From Glaciecola sp047637355 (GTDB taxonomy: Bacteria; Pseudomonadota; Gammaproteobacteria; Enterobacterales; Alteromonadaceae), in the NCBI GenBank assembly GCA_047637355.1, contig JBLIKA010000090.1:1-14292 (forward strand): a stretch of 14,292 bases of DNA, written 5' to 3'. The notes under the pieces are model-generated. The model worked only from the letters and a program-made list of their open reading frames with translations, did not search any database and was not told the origin of the DNA. Made by a program: the position numbers and the translations under genes. Positions 1 through 6,351 of the stretch are shown here, in pieces (positions within the stretch are counted from its first letter, which is position 1; every line of letters starts with the position of its first letter).

Positions 1-45
1 CTACTGTAAACTTGACTGATCCTGCTTGCTGGTTGCTGCCTATCG

Positions 46-507
46 CTAACGACCACTCACACCTTTTGCTACTTTGATAACACGGGTAGAGATTGACGTC
101 GTAAAACGATGCACACCCGGCAAGCCGCTAAGTTCTTCGCGTAATAGGCTGTCTAGTTCTGCTATATTGTCTGCTAACACTTCCATGATGTAGTCAAATT
201 CTCCTGTAATTGCTTGGCACCAACGAATACTGCGGTGTTTGTTAACCGCTTGCTCGAACGCTTTATAATCCGCAAATTCAACGATTACTTGCACTATCGC
301 ACGAACTTCTAAACCGAGCTTCTCTGGATTAATACGCGCGCCATAACCTTCAATTACACCAGCAGTTTGTAAGCGGTTAACTCGATTCCAGCACGGAGTT
401 TTGCTCAACCCGATTTTTTCACCTAACAATGAAAAAGACTGCCGACCATCTTCTTCAAGCAAACGAATAATGTGCAAATCTAGATCATCAAGAACGATAG
501 CTTTCAT
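46..507 (-). CDS. Lrp/AsnC family transcriptional regulator
   Basis: This is a DNA-binding regulator of the feast/famine (Lrp/AsnC) family, which usually senses an amino acid or a related metabolite. At 153 residues it has the normal family length. The N-terminal part (about 8-60) is the winged helix-turn-helix, with LDLHIIRLLEEDGR leading in and LSKTPCWNRVNRLQTAGVI as the recognition region. The C-terminal part (about 70-145) is the RAM ligand-binding and oligomerisation domain, with the typical GEFDYIMEV core at about 103-111. The start is an ATG with no clear Shine-Dalgarno sequence. It is divergent from the tryptophan dioxygenase homolog, with 118 bases between them. Lrp-type regulators often control a divergent neighbour, and KynR of Pseudomonas is an Lrp-type regulator of kynurenine genes, so control of that neighbour is a reasonable inference. 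The ligand is unknown. Confidence 0.93.
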   Translation of the reverse strand: MKAIVLDDLDLHIIRLLEEDGRQSFSLLGEKIGLSKTPCWNRVNRLQTAGVIEGYGARINPEKLGLEVRAIVQVIVEFADYKAFEQAVNKHRSIRWCQAITGEFDYIMEVLADNIAELDSLLREELSGLPGVHRFTTSISTRVIKVAKGVSGR

Positions 508-625
508 TTTTAAACACTTTTAATAATTACGTTCTTCTTATTCTAGTTTTAATGAAACATAAAGAACAATGTTTTTTACAATAACGAATAATATAAGGGC
601 ATAAAATATAAATTCAGAGTGCACA
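508..625. promoter_or_regulatory. divergent promoter region, Lrp-type gene / dioxygenase homolog
   Basis: This is the shared upstream region of two divergent genes. On the minus strand a possible promoter for the regulator has a -35 TTGTTC (564-569), an 18-base spacer and a -10 TAGAAT (540-545, five of six to consensus). An inverted repeat GTTCTT (531-536) / AAGAAC (562-567) brackets this promoter and overlaps its -35, so it could be an operator for autoregulation. That role is inference. For the plus-strand gene several AT-rich -10-like stretches exist (591-612), but no convincing -35 pairs with them. Confidence 0.35.
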
Positions 626-1366
626 ATGTTTCGCGAAAAATACATCAACGAATTAAATAACCCGCAAATGCTCGACTATGGCGTTTACTTGCAATGCGAT
701 AAGCTATTGTCCTGCCAAAAACCCTTAGCTGAACTTTCTACCCATGATGAATTACAGTTTCAACTGGTACATCAAGTAGAAGAGCTTTGGATGAAACAAA
801 TTATTTTTACGCTCATTGATGTAATTGAAAAAATACAATTAGAGCAATCCATACCTGTCCTGTCACAATTGAAGCGCGTCCATATGGTTCAACGTCTAAT
901 GATCCAACAATTGGATTTACTAGAGACAATGTCGCCAAAGGAATACCAGCAAATTAGATTGCAACTGGGTAATGGCAGTGGTCAAGAATCTCCAGGCTTT
1001 GTTACATTACTGAAAATGCCAAAGGATATCTGGCAAATTTTTGAAAAACACTATTTACATGACCGAAAACAGACGGTTCAAGACATTTATGACAAACAAT
1101 TCAGTCACTGTGATGCTTATGCCGTAGCTGAAGCATTAATTGAATTTGACGAATTAATGCAAAAATTCAGATGGAATCATATGTTTTTGATTCGACGCTC
1201 AATTGGCATTAACTCTAACTCACTCAAAGGTCGCCCAGTAGAAATACTCCAAAACGGCGCACGTCAGCAATTCTTTCCTGAGCTTTGGGATGTTCGCAGT
1301 CAAATGAGTGATACGTGGGGCCAAGAGTATGGCAAAGTGCGCGATTCAATTAGTAAGAAAAAATAA
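626..1366 (+). CDS. tryptophan 2,3-dioxygenase superfamily heme protein, divergent
   Basis: The protein belongs to the tryptophan 2,3-dioxygenase (TDO) superfamily, cytosolic heme enzymes that open the indole ring of tryptophan to N-formylkynurenine. Recognisable segments are YGVYLQCDKLLSCQKPL (18-34), FQLVHQVEELWMK (45-57), with His49 matching the distal heme-pocket histidine, RWNHMFLIRRSIG (182-194), with His185 matching the proximal heme ligand, and FFPELWDVR (216-224). At 246 residues it is shorter than typical bacterial TDOs, which are about 280-300. Two substrate-contact regions differ. The segment that in classical TDO carries the Tyr and Arg contacting the substrate carboxylate reads SGQESPGFV here (118-126). 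The Gly/Ser-rich GTGGSSG-type loop after the proximal histidine is replaced by NSNSLKGRPVEIL (196-208). Heme binding looks intact, but classical tryptophan oxidation is uncertain. It may be a variant dioxygenase or another heme oxygenase. The divergent Lrp-type gene is the likely regulator. Confidence 0.82.
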   Translation: MFREKYINELNNPQMLDYGVYLQCDKLLSCQKPLAELSTHDELQFQLVHQVEELWMKQIIFTLIDVIEKIQLEQSIPVLSQLKRVHMVQRLMIQQLDLLETMSPKEYQQIRLQLGNGSGQESPGFVTLLKMPKDIWQIFEKHYLHDRKQTVQDIYDKQFSHCDAYAVAEALIEFDELMQKFRWNHMFLIRRSIGINSNSLKGRPVEILQNGARQQFFPELWDVRSQMSDTWGQEYGKVRDSISKKK

Positions 1367-1368
1367 AA

Positions 1369-1401
1369 AGCCCCGTATCAATAGTAGTGAAAAACGGAGC
1401 T
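1369..1401 (-). terminator. intrinsic terminator of the DUF481 gene, overlapping the convergent gene's end
   Basis: Arms AGCCCCGT (1369-1376) and ACGGAGCT (1394-1401) are separated by a 17-base loop. In the minus-strand RNA the single mismatch becomes a U-G wobble, giving a full eight-pair stem followed by a long T-rich tract. In the plus-strand RNA the same position is a C-A mismatch and the T-tract is poor. It therefore serves the minus-strand DUF481 gene, and its T-tract runs over the stop codon of the convergent dioxygenase homolog. Confidence 0.65.
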
Positions 1402-1413
1402 CTTGAGGATATT

Positions 1414-1446
1414 TAACCTAAGCTTTTATAACGATTGCTTAGGTTA
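1414..1446. repeat. perfect 10-bp inverted repeat downstream of DUF481 gene
   Basis: Arms TAACCTAAGC (1414-1423) and GCTTAGGTTA (1437-1446) match perfectly around a 13-base loop, starting 16 bases past the DUF481 stop codon. There is no T-tract on either side, so it is not a canonical terminator. It may be a 3'-end stabilising hairpin lying before the true terminator at 1369-1401. Confidence 0.55.
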
Positions 1447-1462
1447 CTATTACGTATGGTGT

Positions 1463-2224
1463 TTAGAAGAACGTATAAACCAAGTTAACTGAAGTTTCAG
1501 TATCTAAGTTATCACGATCGCCTGTCACGTCTGAGTTATGATCAAATTTGAGCGCAACTTTCATTGACAAACCACCTGCAATTTTTGCACTAACTGCGCT
1601 CTCTGCACGAGATTTAGTGTTATTCGAACCGACTTCTGTTGAAAAAGTTTGCGTAAATTTTGCCGTTTCTGAAAGGTTGTATGCGTAAGCAAAGGCACCA
1701 CGAACTACCGCACCGTTTTCTGATTCAGTTGTAAGGTTTCCATCGGTGTCAGTAACAAAACGGTCAGCAAATGAATAACCAGGACCGATACTGAATTCAA
1801 AGCTACTTATATCGTCTTTCCAAAGTTTTTGGTTCCAACCTGCAGCTAGTGTTGATTGAAAATCAAATTCACTGAAACGGTCATCTTCATATGAAGCAAA
1901 GCCAAATAAACGGTGATCAGGATTTTCCAACTTATAGTTACCTTGCGCAGAAGCAAACTTTTTATCAGCTGACGTTGTTTCAACACCATCAACGGTGTCT
2001 TTCTTGTACAGTGCCTTAAATGTAAATTCATTGCTCCACATCTCAAGCTCTTGTTTTGCGTTTAATGCGCCATTAGCTGAAGTGGTTTCGGTGTTACCTG
2101 AGGTAAAGATAAAGCCAAGCTCACCATCCATTGTAAATGTTGCTTCTTCTGCCTGTGTTCCAGACGCCAATAGACCTAAGGCAGCAATTGCCGATATAGT
2201 TGAAAGTTTCATAAATTTTCTCAT
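1463..2224 (-). CDS. DUF481 family outer-membrane protein (YdiY-like), copy 2
   Basis: This is a DUF481 family protein of the kind often annotated as YdiY or salt-induced outer membrane protein. The exact function is unknown, and a small outer-membrane beta-barrel is the expected structure. A signal peptide spans about residues 1-25 (basic MRKFMK, hydrophobic core, cleavage after TQA). The mature part shows alternating polar and aromatic strands, the family segment LGFIFTSGNTETTS near its start, a GPGYSFADR turn, and the closing TETSVNLVYTFF with a terminal Phe typical of BAM-assembled barrels. Its 253 residues fit the family. The start is the first ATG. An ATG four codons downstream has GAGA at a better distance and would also leave a working signal peptide. 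The gene lies 89 bases behind a clear paralog, with a weak terminator-like hairpin between them. Confidence 0.88.
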   Translation of the reverse strand: MRKFMKLSTISAIAALGLLASGTQAEEATFTMDGELGFIFTSGNTETTSANGALNAKQELEMWSNEFTFKALYKKDTVDGVETTSADKKFASAQGNYKLENPDHRLFGFASYEDDRFSEFDFQSTLAAGWNQKLWKDDISSFEFSIGPGYSFADRFVTDTDGNLTTESENGAVVRGAFAYAYNLSETAKFTQTFSTEVGSNNTKSRAESAVSAKIAGGLSMKVALKFDHNSDVTGDRDNLDTETSVNLVYTFF

Positions 2225-2271
2225 ATTATATTTTAAGATGGCTCGAAACAGCGAATAGCCTAGCCGTAAAT

Positions 2272-2298
2272 AAAAACGACAATTATGTTATCGTTTTT
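2272..2298. terminator. AT-rich bidirectional terminator-like hairpin between the two DUF481 genes
   Basis: Arms AAAAACGA (2272-2279) and TCGTTTTT (2291-2298) pair perfectly around an 11-base loop, with T-runs after the stem on both strands. On the minus strand it lies 15 bases after the stop of the upstream DUF481 gene. The stem is short in GC, so termination is probably partial. It would let the two paralogs be expressed at different levels. Confidence 0.5.
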
Positions 2299-2313
2299 TT
2301 TTAGTTTAGCAAG

Positions 2314-3126
2314 CTAAAAAAATTGATAAACTAAGGAGACGCTGGTTTCTGTGCTTAGATCTTCGTTTCTTTGCAGCGCCCCATCATTGTACATAACCAC
2401 AAATGAGAATTTCATTGCCAAAGATTGAATAATACTCGCGGTTAGCGTTGTTTCAGACCGAGAGCGATTTGTTTCCTGACCCGCCTCTGTACTAACAAAT
2501 TGTCTAAACCTTGCTGAGTCACTCAAGGCAAAACGGTAATCGAGTGAGGCGCGTACTATCATTTCACTTAAAACGTCATACGATTTGGAGGCATCTTCAT
2601 CAATTACTGCTCGCTCCGAGTAAGCATATCCGGGCCCAACACTGTATCTGAATTGACTATCTTTATTTCTCCAAGCATGAGCACTCCAGCCTGCTGCAAT
2701 GGCACTTTGGTAACGGAAACCATTGAATCTATCAGTCTCATATTCTGCATAAATAAATAAGCGGTTGTTTTTTGAAGGCAGCTTATAGTCCAGCTGTGCA
2801 CTCGCTAAAAACCGTTGCGCCGTTACAATAGTATCAGTATCCGTTTTGTTCTGTTTATAAACGATTTCGCTGTGGTAATTATTGCTCCATCGACGCATTT
2901 CATGTTCAGAAGTAAGCGCAGCCTTAAATGTGGTTGTATTGGTATTGCCGCTTGCGGCTAACATACCAAACTCACCACTGAGTGATAAACCTTGAGATTT
3001 TTGTTTTAGTTTTTTTTCTTTTAGATAAAGTTTTTTCAAGATGTCATTAGACGCGCTTGCCTGAAATGACAAAATAAGGAGCACAAAACAAAGCCCCAGA
3101 ACTGGAGTATATTTAAATCTAGACAT
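2314..3126 (-). CDS. DUF481 family outer-membrane protein (YdiY-like), copy 1
   Basis: This is a second DUF481 protein of 270 residues, paralogous to the next gene downstream. Both share the SGNT motif near the N-terminus of the barrel, the EHEM/ELEM-RRWSN/MWSN segment, the A-AGW segment, GPGY-(S/A)-R, and the C-terminal STETSV-LVY-FF ending. A signal peptide covers about residues 1-25 (cleavage near ASA). A Lys-rich stretch with KEKKLKQKSQG at about 37-47 lies between the signal peptide and the barrel and is absent from the other copy. Function is unknown, and an outer-membrane location is inferred from the beta pattern and terminal Phe. It starts 32 bases after the HDOD gene stop, too close for an obvious separate promoter, so co-transcription is likely. 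No strong Shine-Dalgarno sequence precedes the ATG. Confidence 0.88.
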   Translation of the reverse strand: MSRFKYTPVLGLCFVLLILSFQASASNDILKKLYLKEKKLKQKSQGLSLSGEFGMLAASGNTNTTTFKAALTSEHEMRRWSNNYHSEIVYKQNKTDTDTIVTAQRFLASAQLDYKLPSKNNRLFIYAEYETDRFNGFRYQSAIAAGWSAHAWRNKDSQFRYSVGPGYAYSERAVIDEDASKSYDVLSEMIVRASLDYRFALSDSARFRQFVSTEAGQETNRSRSETTLTASIIQSLAMKFSFVVMYNDGALQRNEDLSTETSVSLVYQFF

Positions 3127-3158
3127 GTTGTTGATATAGCTATGTAAAGTTTATGATT

Positions 3159-3992
3159 TTACGAGTTCATCAACTTCGCAATTTTAGAAGTTTCTAAACG
3201 AGAATACCCCATTATCATATCATAGTCTTCATTGCTCAAGCCAACCGCCTCTAACGCTTCGAGGTTAATTAGTGGGATATTTTCAATCTTAACATCAGTA
3301 CCTTCAGATTCGCATTCACAAATTGCCATTGCAATATAAAGAATACATTCATCTAAATTCATTTGTTTTTTCTGCGGATGCGACAACGCTTTTAATGGAG
3401 CTACTAATGATCTCGGTAAATTCCACTCTTCAATAATTAGCCCACTGCATTCTGCGAAGGTAAACCTAAAGTATTTCATTTGTTTTGCCAATGGTGCAGT
3501 AGTCTCATGGTCATTACGAAAATCTGTATAGACCTGAGTATGTTTGCTGGCGACAATCAACTCACTTAAACCCTGGAGAATACCCAAAACAAAAAAACGT
3601 TCGCTACCACGTGACTGCTTTTGCTGAGCGATACTTTTCGCAATCACTCCACACATAACCGCTTTTTGCCAATATTGCGCAAAATCGATAACAGGCGAAT
3701 TAAAGGCCTTGAAAGCAAGATTGGCAGTTTCAGCAATAGAAATGTTATAGGCTGCTTCACCACCAATGACATTTAGCGCTTTTGCAACCGTCTCAATTTG
3801 ACTGGGGAATCTGAATAATGCGCTGTTCGCTAATCTTAGGGTTTTCGCACTCAAAGAAGGGTCCACAGAAATTAATTGTGCGATATCGTTTAAGTCTTTT
3901 CTTGAGTCATCCAGGGCAGCCCTAAGATTTACGCATGTAGCTGGCAGCGTAAATGATTTTGACGCAAATTTAACAATCGGCTTAAGTGACAT
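3159..3992 (-). CDS. HDOD domain protein (degenerate HD-fold, signalling)
   Basis: The protein is a stand-alone HDOD domain of 277 residues. This HD-related output domain is common in proteobacterial signalling and usually lacks phosphohydrolase activity. The diagnostic segment is SVDPSLSAKTLRLANSALFRFPSQIETVAKALNVIGG (about 42-78, shown with its conserved DP, LA-NSA-F and I-G positions). The later helix that carries His-Asp in true HD enzymes (GLLHDIG) reads GILQGLSEL here (137-145). The WxHS-type histidine is also lost (YWQKAV, 107-112), so no metal centre is expected. It was probably a regulatory partner in a signalling pathway, but which one cannot be told. The ATG start is preceded by GGAA five to six bases upstream. 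It has its own promoter candidate and probably heads the transcript running into the DUF481 gene. Confidence 0.85.
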   Translation of the reverse strand: MSLKPIVKFASKSFTLPATCVNLRAALDDSRKDLNDIAQLISVDPSLSAKTLRLANSALFRFPSQIETVAKALNVIGGEAAYNISIAETANLAFKAFNSPVIDFAQYWQKAVMCGVIAKSIAQQKQSRGSERFFVLGILQGLSELIVASKHTQVYTDFRNDHETTAPLAKQMKYFRFTFAECSGLIIEEWNLPRSLVAPLKALSHPQKKQMNLDECILYIAMAICECESEGTDVKIENIPLINLEALEAVGLSNEDYDMIMGYSRLETSKIAKLMNS

Positions 3993-4022
3993 ATTTCCAA
4001 TCTGAGAGAATATTTAGCCCTG

Positions 4023-4049
4023 ATTATACTTCATTAACATTTTTGTAAG
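4023..4049 (-). promoter_or_regulatory. sigma-70 promoter candidate for the HDOD gene
   Basis: On the minus strand a perfect -10 TATAAT lies at 4023-4028. The best -35 is CTTACA at 4044-4049 (four of six to consensus) with a short 15-base spacer. Transcription would start near 4016, about 24 bases upstream of the HDOD start codon. Confidence 0.45.
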
Positions 4050-4163
4050 GTGGTAATAATAATACTGTGTAAGGATAATCTATACCTTAAAAAGCTAGCT
4101 TTAACGTAAGTCAATAATGCATAAGCAATTTACATAATAAAATTACCGGATGAAATAACACTA

Positions 4164-4415
4164 TTAAAATAATTTATTTTGCTTTTCAAGCGTACTTTGT
4201 TGCTTTGTTTCTATTTTTTTACGCAACCACGCCTGTTTACGTCGGTTACATGCTTTGACAACGATTCGTTTAGTTTGGTCATCTATTTTTAACCAGTGAA
4301 GTCTTTCTTCTCGGCTCCTGAAACACCCTTTGCAATAGCCGCGCGGACCTGATTCGCAAACACCAATACATGGACTCGGAATGGCAAAAAACTCTAGCTG
4401 TTGCATATCGTTCAT
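4164..4415 (-). CDS. DUF1289 family small cysteine-rich protein
   Basis: This is a small protein of the DUF1289 family, whose function is not established. From the ATG at 4415 it has 83 residues. The family signature sits near the N-terminus: PCIGVCESGPRGYCKGCFRS with four cysteines spaced C-x3-C-x7-C-x2-C, suggesting metal binding. It is followed by the conserved helix with EER-HW and a basic tail. The frame opens upstream with a TTG at 4436. I prefer ATG 4415 (or 4406) because a perfect palindrome at 4438-4456 ends only two bases before the TTG, leaving no room for a ribosome site, and because family similarity starts after 4390. It runs in the same direction as the HDOD gene, with about 170 bases between them. 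Confidence 0.85.
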   Translation of the reverse strand: MNDMQQLEFFAIPSPCIGVCESGPRGYCKGCFRSREERLHWLKIDDQTKRIVVKACNRRKQAWLRKKIETKQQSTLEKQNKLF

Positions 4416-4437
4416 ATGGCAAATGTCTCGGCTCAAT

Positions 4438-4456
4438 AGACTGTTGTATACAGTCT
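4438..4456. promoter_or_regulatory. perfect 7-bp palindrome upstream of DUF1289 gene, operator-like
   Basis: AGACTGT (4438-4444) and ACAGTCT (4450-4456) are perfect inverted repeats around five bases. The site ends 22 bases before the preferred ATG of the DUF1289 gene. It could be an operator for an unidentified repressor or a hairpin in the leader. It is not a LexA box, because the CTG and CAG are separated by seven bases rather than ten. Confidence 0.45.
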
Positions 4457-4739
4457 GAAATTATTATTAACACATAACTACCCAACTTATGAATAGAATA
4501 ACAACCGTAAACTCTGTTTTGTATATATTTTATTTACATCATACGACTTGTAAAGCGAAAAAGTGCTGTTTGTATTTATCTAACATGGCTATTGGCATAT
4601 CATGAGCCGCAATCTACAAATCTAGACACAGAAATTTGTCTGCAAAACCTCTTCAGATCGCAAACCTGTGCGATGAAGCTTAGAGTGGCAACGCTCCTCG
4701 CACTTCACGCACTGGGCTTTATTCTGAAGCAAAAAAAAA
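4457..4739. other. intergenic stretch between DUF1289 and lpd with no supported gene
   Basis: No convincing coding sequence is seen. The part near 4457-4570 is very AT-rich and probably holds the DUF1289 promoter, but no clear box pair stands out. A hairpin is possible at 4651-4678, with CTTC plus ATCGCA pairing with TGCGAT plus GAAG across a two-base bulge. The stretch 4680-4725 is richer in GC than its surroundings. A plus-strand open frame starting at 4592 runs into the 3' end of lpd and looks like a chance frame. Confidence 0.4.
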
Positions 4740-4760
4740 CCGATACTTCAAACGTATCGG
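4740..4760 (-). terminator. strong intrinsic terminator of the pyruvate dehydrogenase operon
   Basis: In the minus-strand RNA, arms CCGATAC and GTATCGG (4740-4746 and 4754-4760) form a perfect seven-pair stem with a seven-base loop. It is followed by nine consecutive T residues (A-run 4731-4739 on the plus strand). It lies 28 bases after the lpd stop codon. Confidence 0.9.
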
Positions 4761-4788
4761 CTTTGTGTTGGTTAACCCATAAGCGAGA

Positions 4789-6207
4789 TTATTTTTTCTT
4801 TGCTTTTGGGTTTGGCATATCTGTGATGCTGCCCTCGAATAACTCAGCGGCAAGGCCTATTGATTCATTCAATGTTGGGTGAGCATGGATTGTTAATGCA
4901 ATATCTTCTGCATCAGCACCCATTTCAATAGCTAAACCGATTTCACCAAGCATTTCACCTGCGTTAGTGCCGACTATAGCGCCACCGATAACACGCCCGG
5001 TGTCTTTTTCAAAAATCATCTTAGTTAAACCATCAGTCGCAGCGCAAGCAATTGCACGACCCGACGCGGCCCATGGGAATGTAGCGACTTCGTAATTAAG
5101 GCCTTGCTCTATCGCTTCTTTTTCAGTTACGCCAACCCAAGCCACTTCTGGCTCAGTATAGGCAACCGAAGGAATGCATTTTGGATCGAAGTAGTGCTTC
5201 TTACCAGCTATAACCTCAGCAGCAACATGACCTTCGTGTGCCGCTTTGTGAGCAAGCATAGGTTGACCAACCAGGTCACCAATAGCAAAGATGTTAGATA
5301 CGTTTGTGCGCATTTGTTTATCAACGTCGATGAAACCACGATCGGTTACCGTTACGCCGGCTTTCTGTGCGGCAACGAGTGAACCATTTGGCTTACGACC
5401 AACAGCAACGAGTACTCTGTCATAACGAACTGGCTCAGCTGGTGCTTGTTTACCTTCAAACGTGACATACAAACCATCATCTTTTGCTTCAATGCCAGTT
5501 ACTTTAGTTTCAAGCATGGTATTGAACTTGTTTTTGATCGTTTTCATGTACATTTTAACAATGTCTTTATCAGCGGCAGGCATAAGTTGGTCAAGGAACT
5601 CAACAACATCGATTTTTGAACCTAGGGCATGATAAACAGTTCCCATTTCAAGACCGATGATACCGCCACCTAATACCAGCATTTTACCAGGGATGTCGCG
5701 CATTTCTAATGCGCCGGTTGAATCCATTACACGTTCATCCTTTGGAACGAACGGTAAGCTTACTGGTTCAGAACCGGCAGCGATAATGGCGTTATCAAAA
5801 GTAATGGTTGTTTTACCGTCTTTACCTTCAACTTCAATGGTATTTGGACCCGTGAATTTACCATAACCTTGCACATGTTTAACTTTGCGCATTTTTGACA
5901 TGCCAGTCAGGCCTTTAGTCAATTGCTCAACTACACTGTCTTTCCAACCACGAATTTTGTCTAAGTCGAAAGTTGGCTCGCCGAAAGTAACACCGTGAGC
6001 AGATAAATGCTTAGCTTCTTGAATCACCTTAGCTACGTGCAATAGTGCTTTTGAAGGTATACAACCTACGTTTAAGCAGACGCCACCAAGGGTTTCGCGA
6101 GCGTCTATGATAATTGTATCTATGCCTAAATCGGCTGCTCTGAATGCTGCAGAATATCCACCAGGACCTGCGCCTAGTACGACCAACTGAGTTTTAATCT
6201 CGCTCAT
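4789..6207 (-). CDS. lpd: dihydrolipoyl dehydrogenase (E3 of pyruvate dehydrogenase complex)
   Basis: This is the E3 flavoprotein that reoxidises dihydrolipoamide on AceF with NAD+, and that is usually shared with 2-oxoglutarate dehydrogenase and the glycine cleavage system. The 472 residues match the family (E. coli Lpd is 474). Visible motifs are the FAD-binding GAGPGG (12-17), the redox disulfide GGVCLNVGCIPSK with Cys44 and Cys49, the NAD-binding GGGIIGLEMG at about 180, the second FAD motif AIGDLVGQPMLAHKA at about 315, and the catalytic His443-Glu448 pair in HAHPTLNE near the C-terminus. The ATG is preceded by GAGGT at a good distance. It is the last gene of the operon and sits 144 bases after aceF, with a hairpin in the gap and a strong terminator behind it. 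Confidence 0.97.
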   Translation of the reverse strand: MSEIKTQLVVLGAGPGGYSAAFRAADLGIDTIIIDARETLGGVCLNVGCIPSKALLHVAKVIQEAKHLSAHGVTFGEPTFDLDKIRGWKDSVVEQLTKGLTGMSKMRKVKHVQGYGKFTGPNTIEVEGKDGKTTITFDNAIIAAGSEPVSLPFVPKDERVMDSTGALEMRDIPGKMLVLGGGIIGLEMGTVYHALGSKIDVVEFLDQLMPAADKDIVKMYMKTIKNKFNTMLETKVTGIEAKDDGLYVTFEGKQAPAEPVRYDRVLVAVGRKPNGSLVAAQKAGVTVTDRGFIDVDKQMRTNVSNIFAIGDLVGQPMLAHKAAHEGHVAAEVIAGKKHYFDPKCIPSVAYTEPEVAWVGVTEKEAIEQGLNYEVATFPWAASGRAIACAATDGLTKMIFEKDTGRVIGGAIVGTNAGEMLGEIGLAIEMGADAEDIALTIHAHPTLNESIGLAAELFEGSITDMPNPKAKKK

Positions 6208-6351
6208 TATGACCTCAAAATTATATGATTAAATGCTTGCTCTGCGCGGATCTTACCGATTCACACGCCAACCTGCAAAACTTTTTGTTCCAATATACTC
6301 TTCTGGCACTGGAACACATTCCCCAAGGACAATTCCTTGGAGGGTTTTGTG
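6208..6351 (-). promoter_or_regulatory. aceF-lpd intercistronic region with perfect hairpin and possible internal promoter
   Basis: A perfect inverted repeat CCAAGGA (6323-6329) / TCCTTGG (6334-6340) with a four-base loop lies 11 bases after the aceF stop. No T-tract follows on the minus strand, so it is more likely a processing or stability hairpin than a terminator. A second, longer-range pair GTTCCA (6287-6292) / TGGAAC (6310-6315) is also present. A possible internal promoter for lpd has -35 TTTGCA (6274-6279), an 18-base spacer and -10 TAAGAT (6250-6255). Separate lpd transcription would fit its use by other complexes, as known in E. coli. The promoter is weakly supported. Confidence 0.4.

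Noticed and set aside
2301..2334. Extra inverted repeats around the stop codon of the upstream DUF481 gene
   Set aside because: TTAGTTTA/TAAACTAA and TTTAGC/GCTAAA are AT-rich, partly coding and easily explained by chance beside the better hairpin at 2272-2298.
4438..4456. Possible LexA (SOS) box upstream of DUF1289
   Set aside because: CTG and CAG are seven bases apart, whereas a gammaproteobacterial LexA box needs ten.
4592..4882. Plus-strand open frame of 96 codons between DUF1289 and lpd
   Set aside because: It overlaps the 3' end of lpd and the operon terminator, has no ribosome site and does not resemble any family I know.
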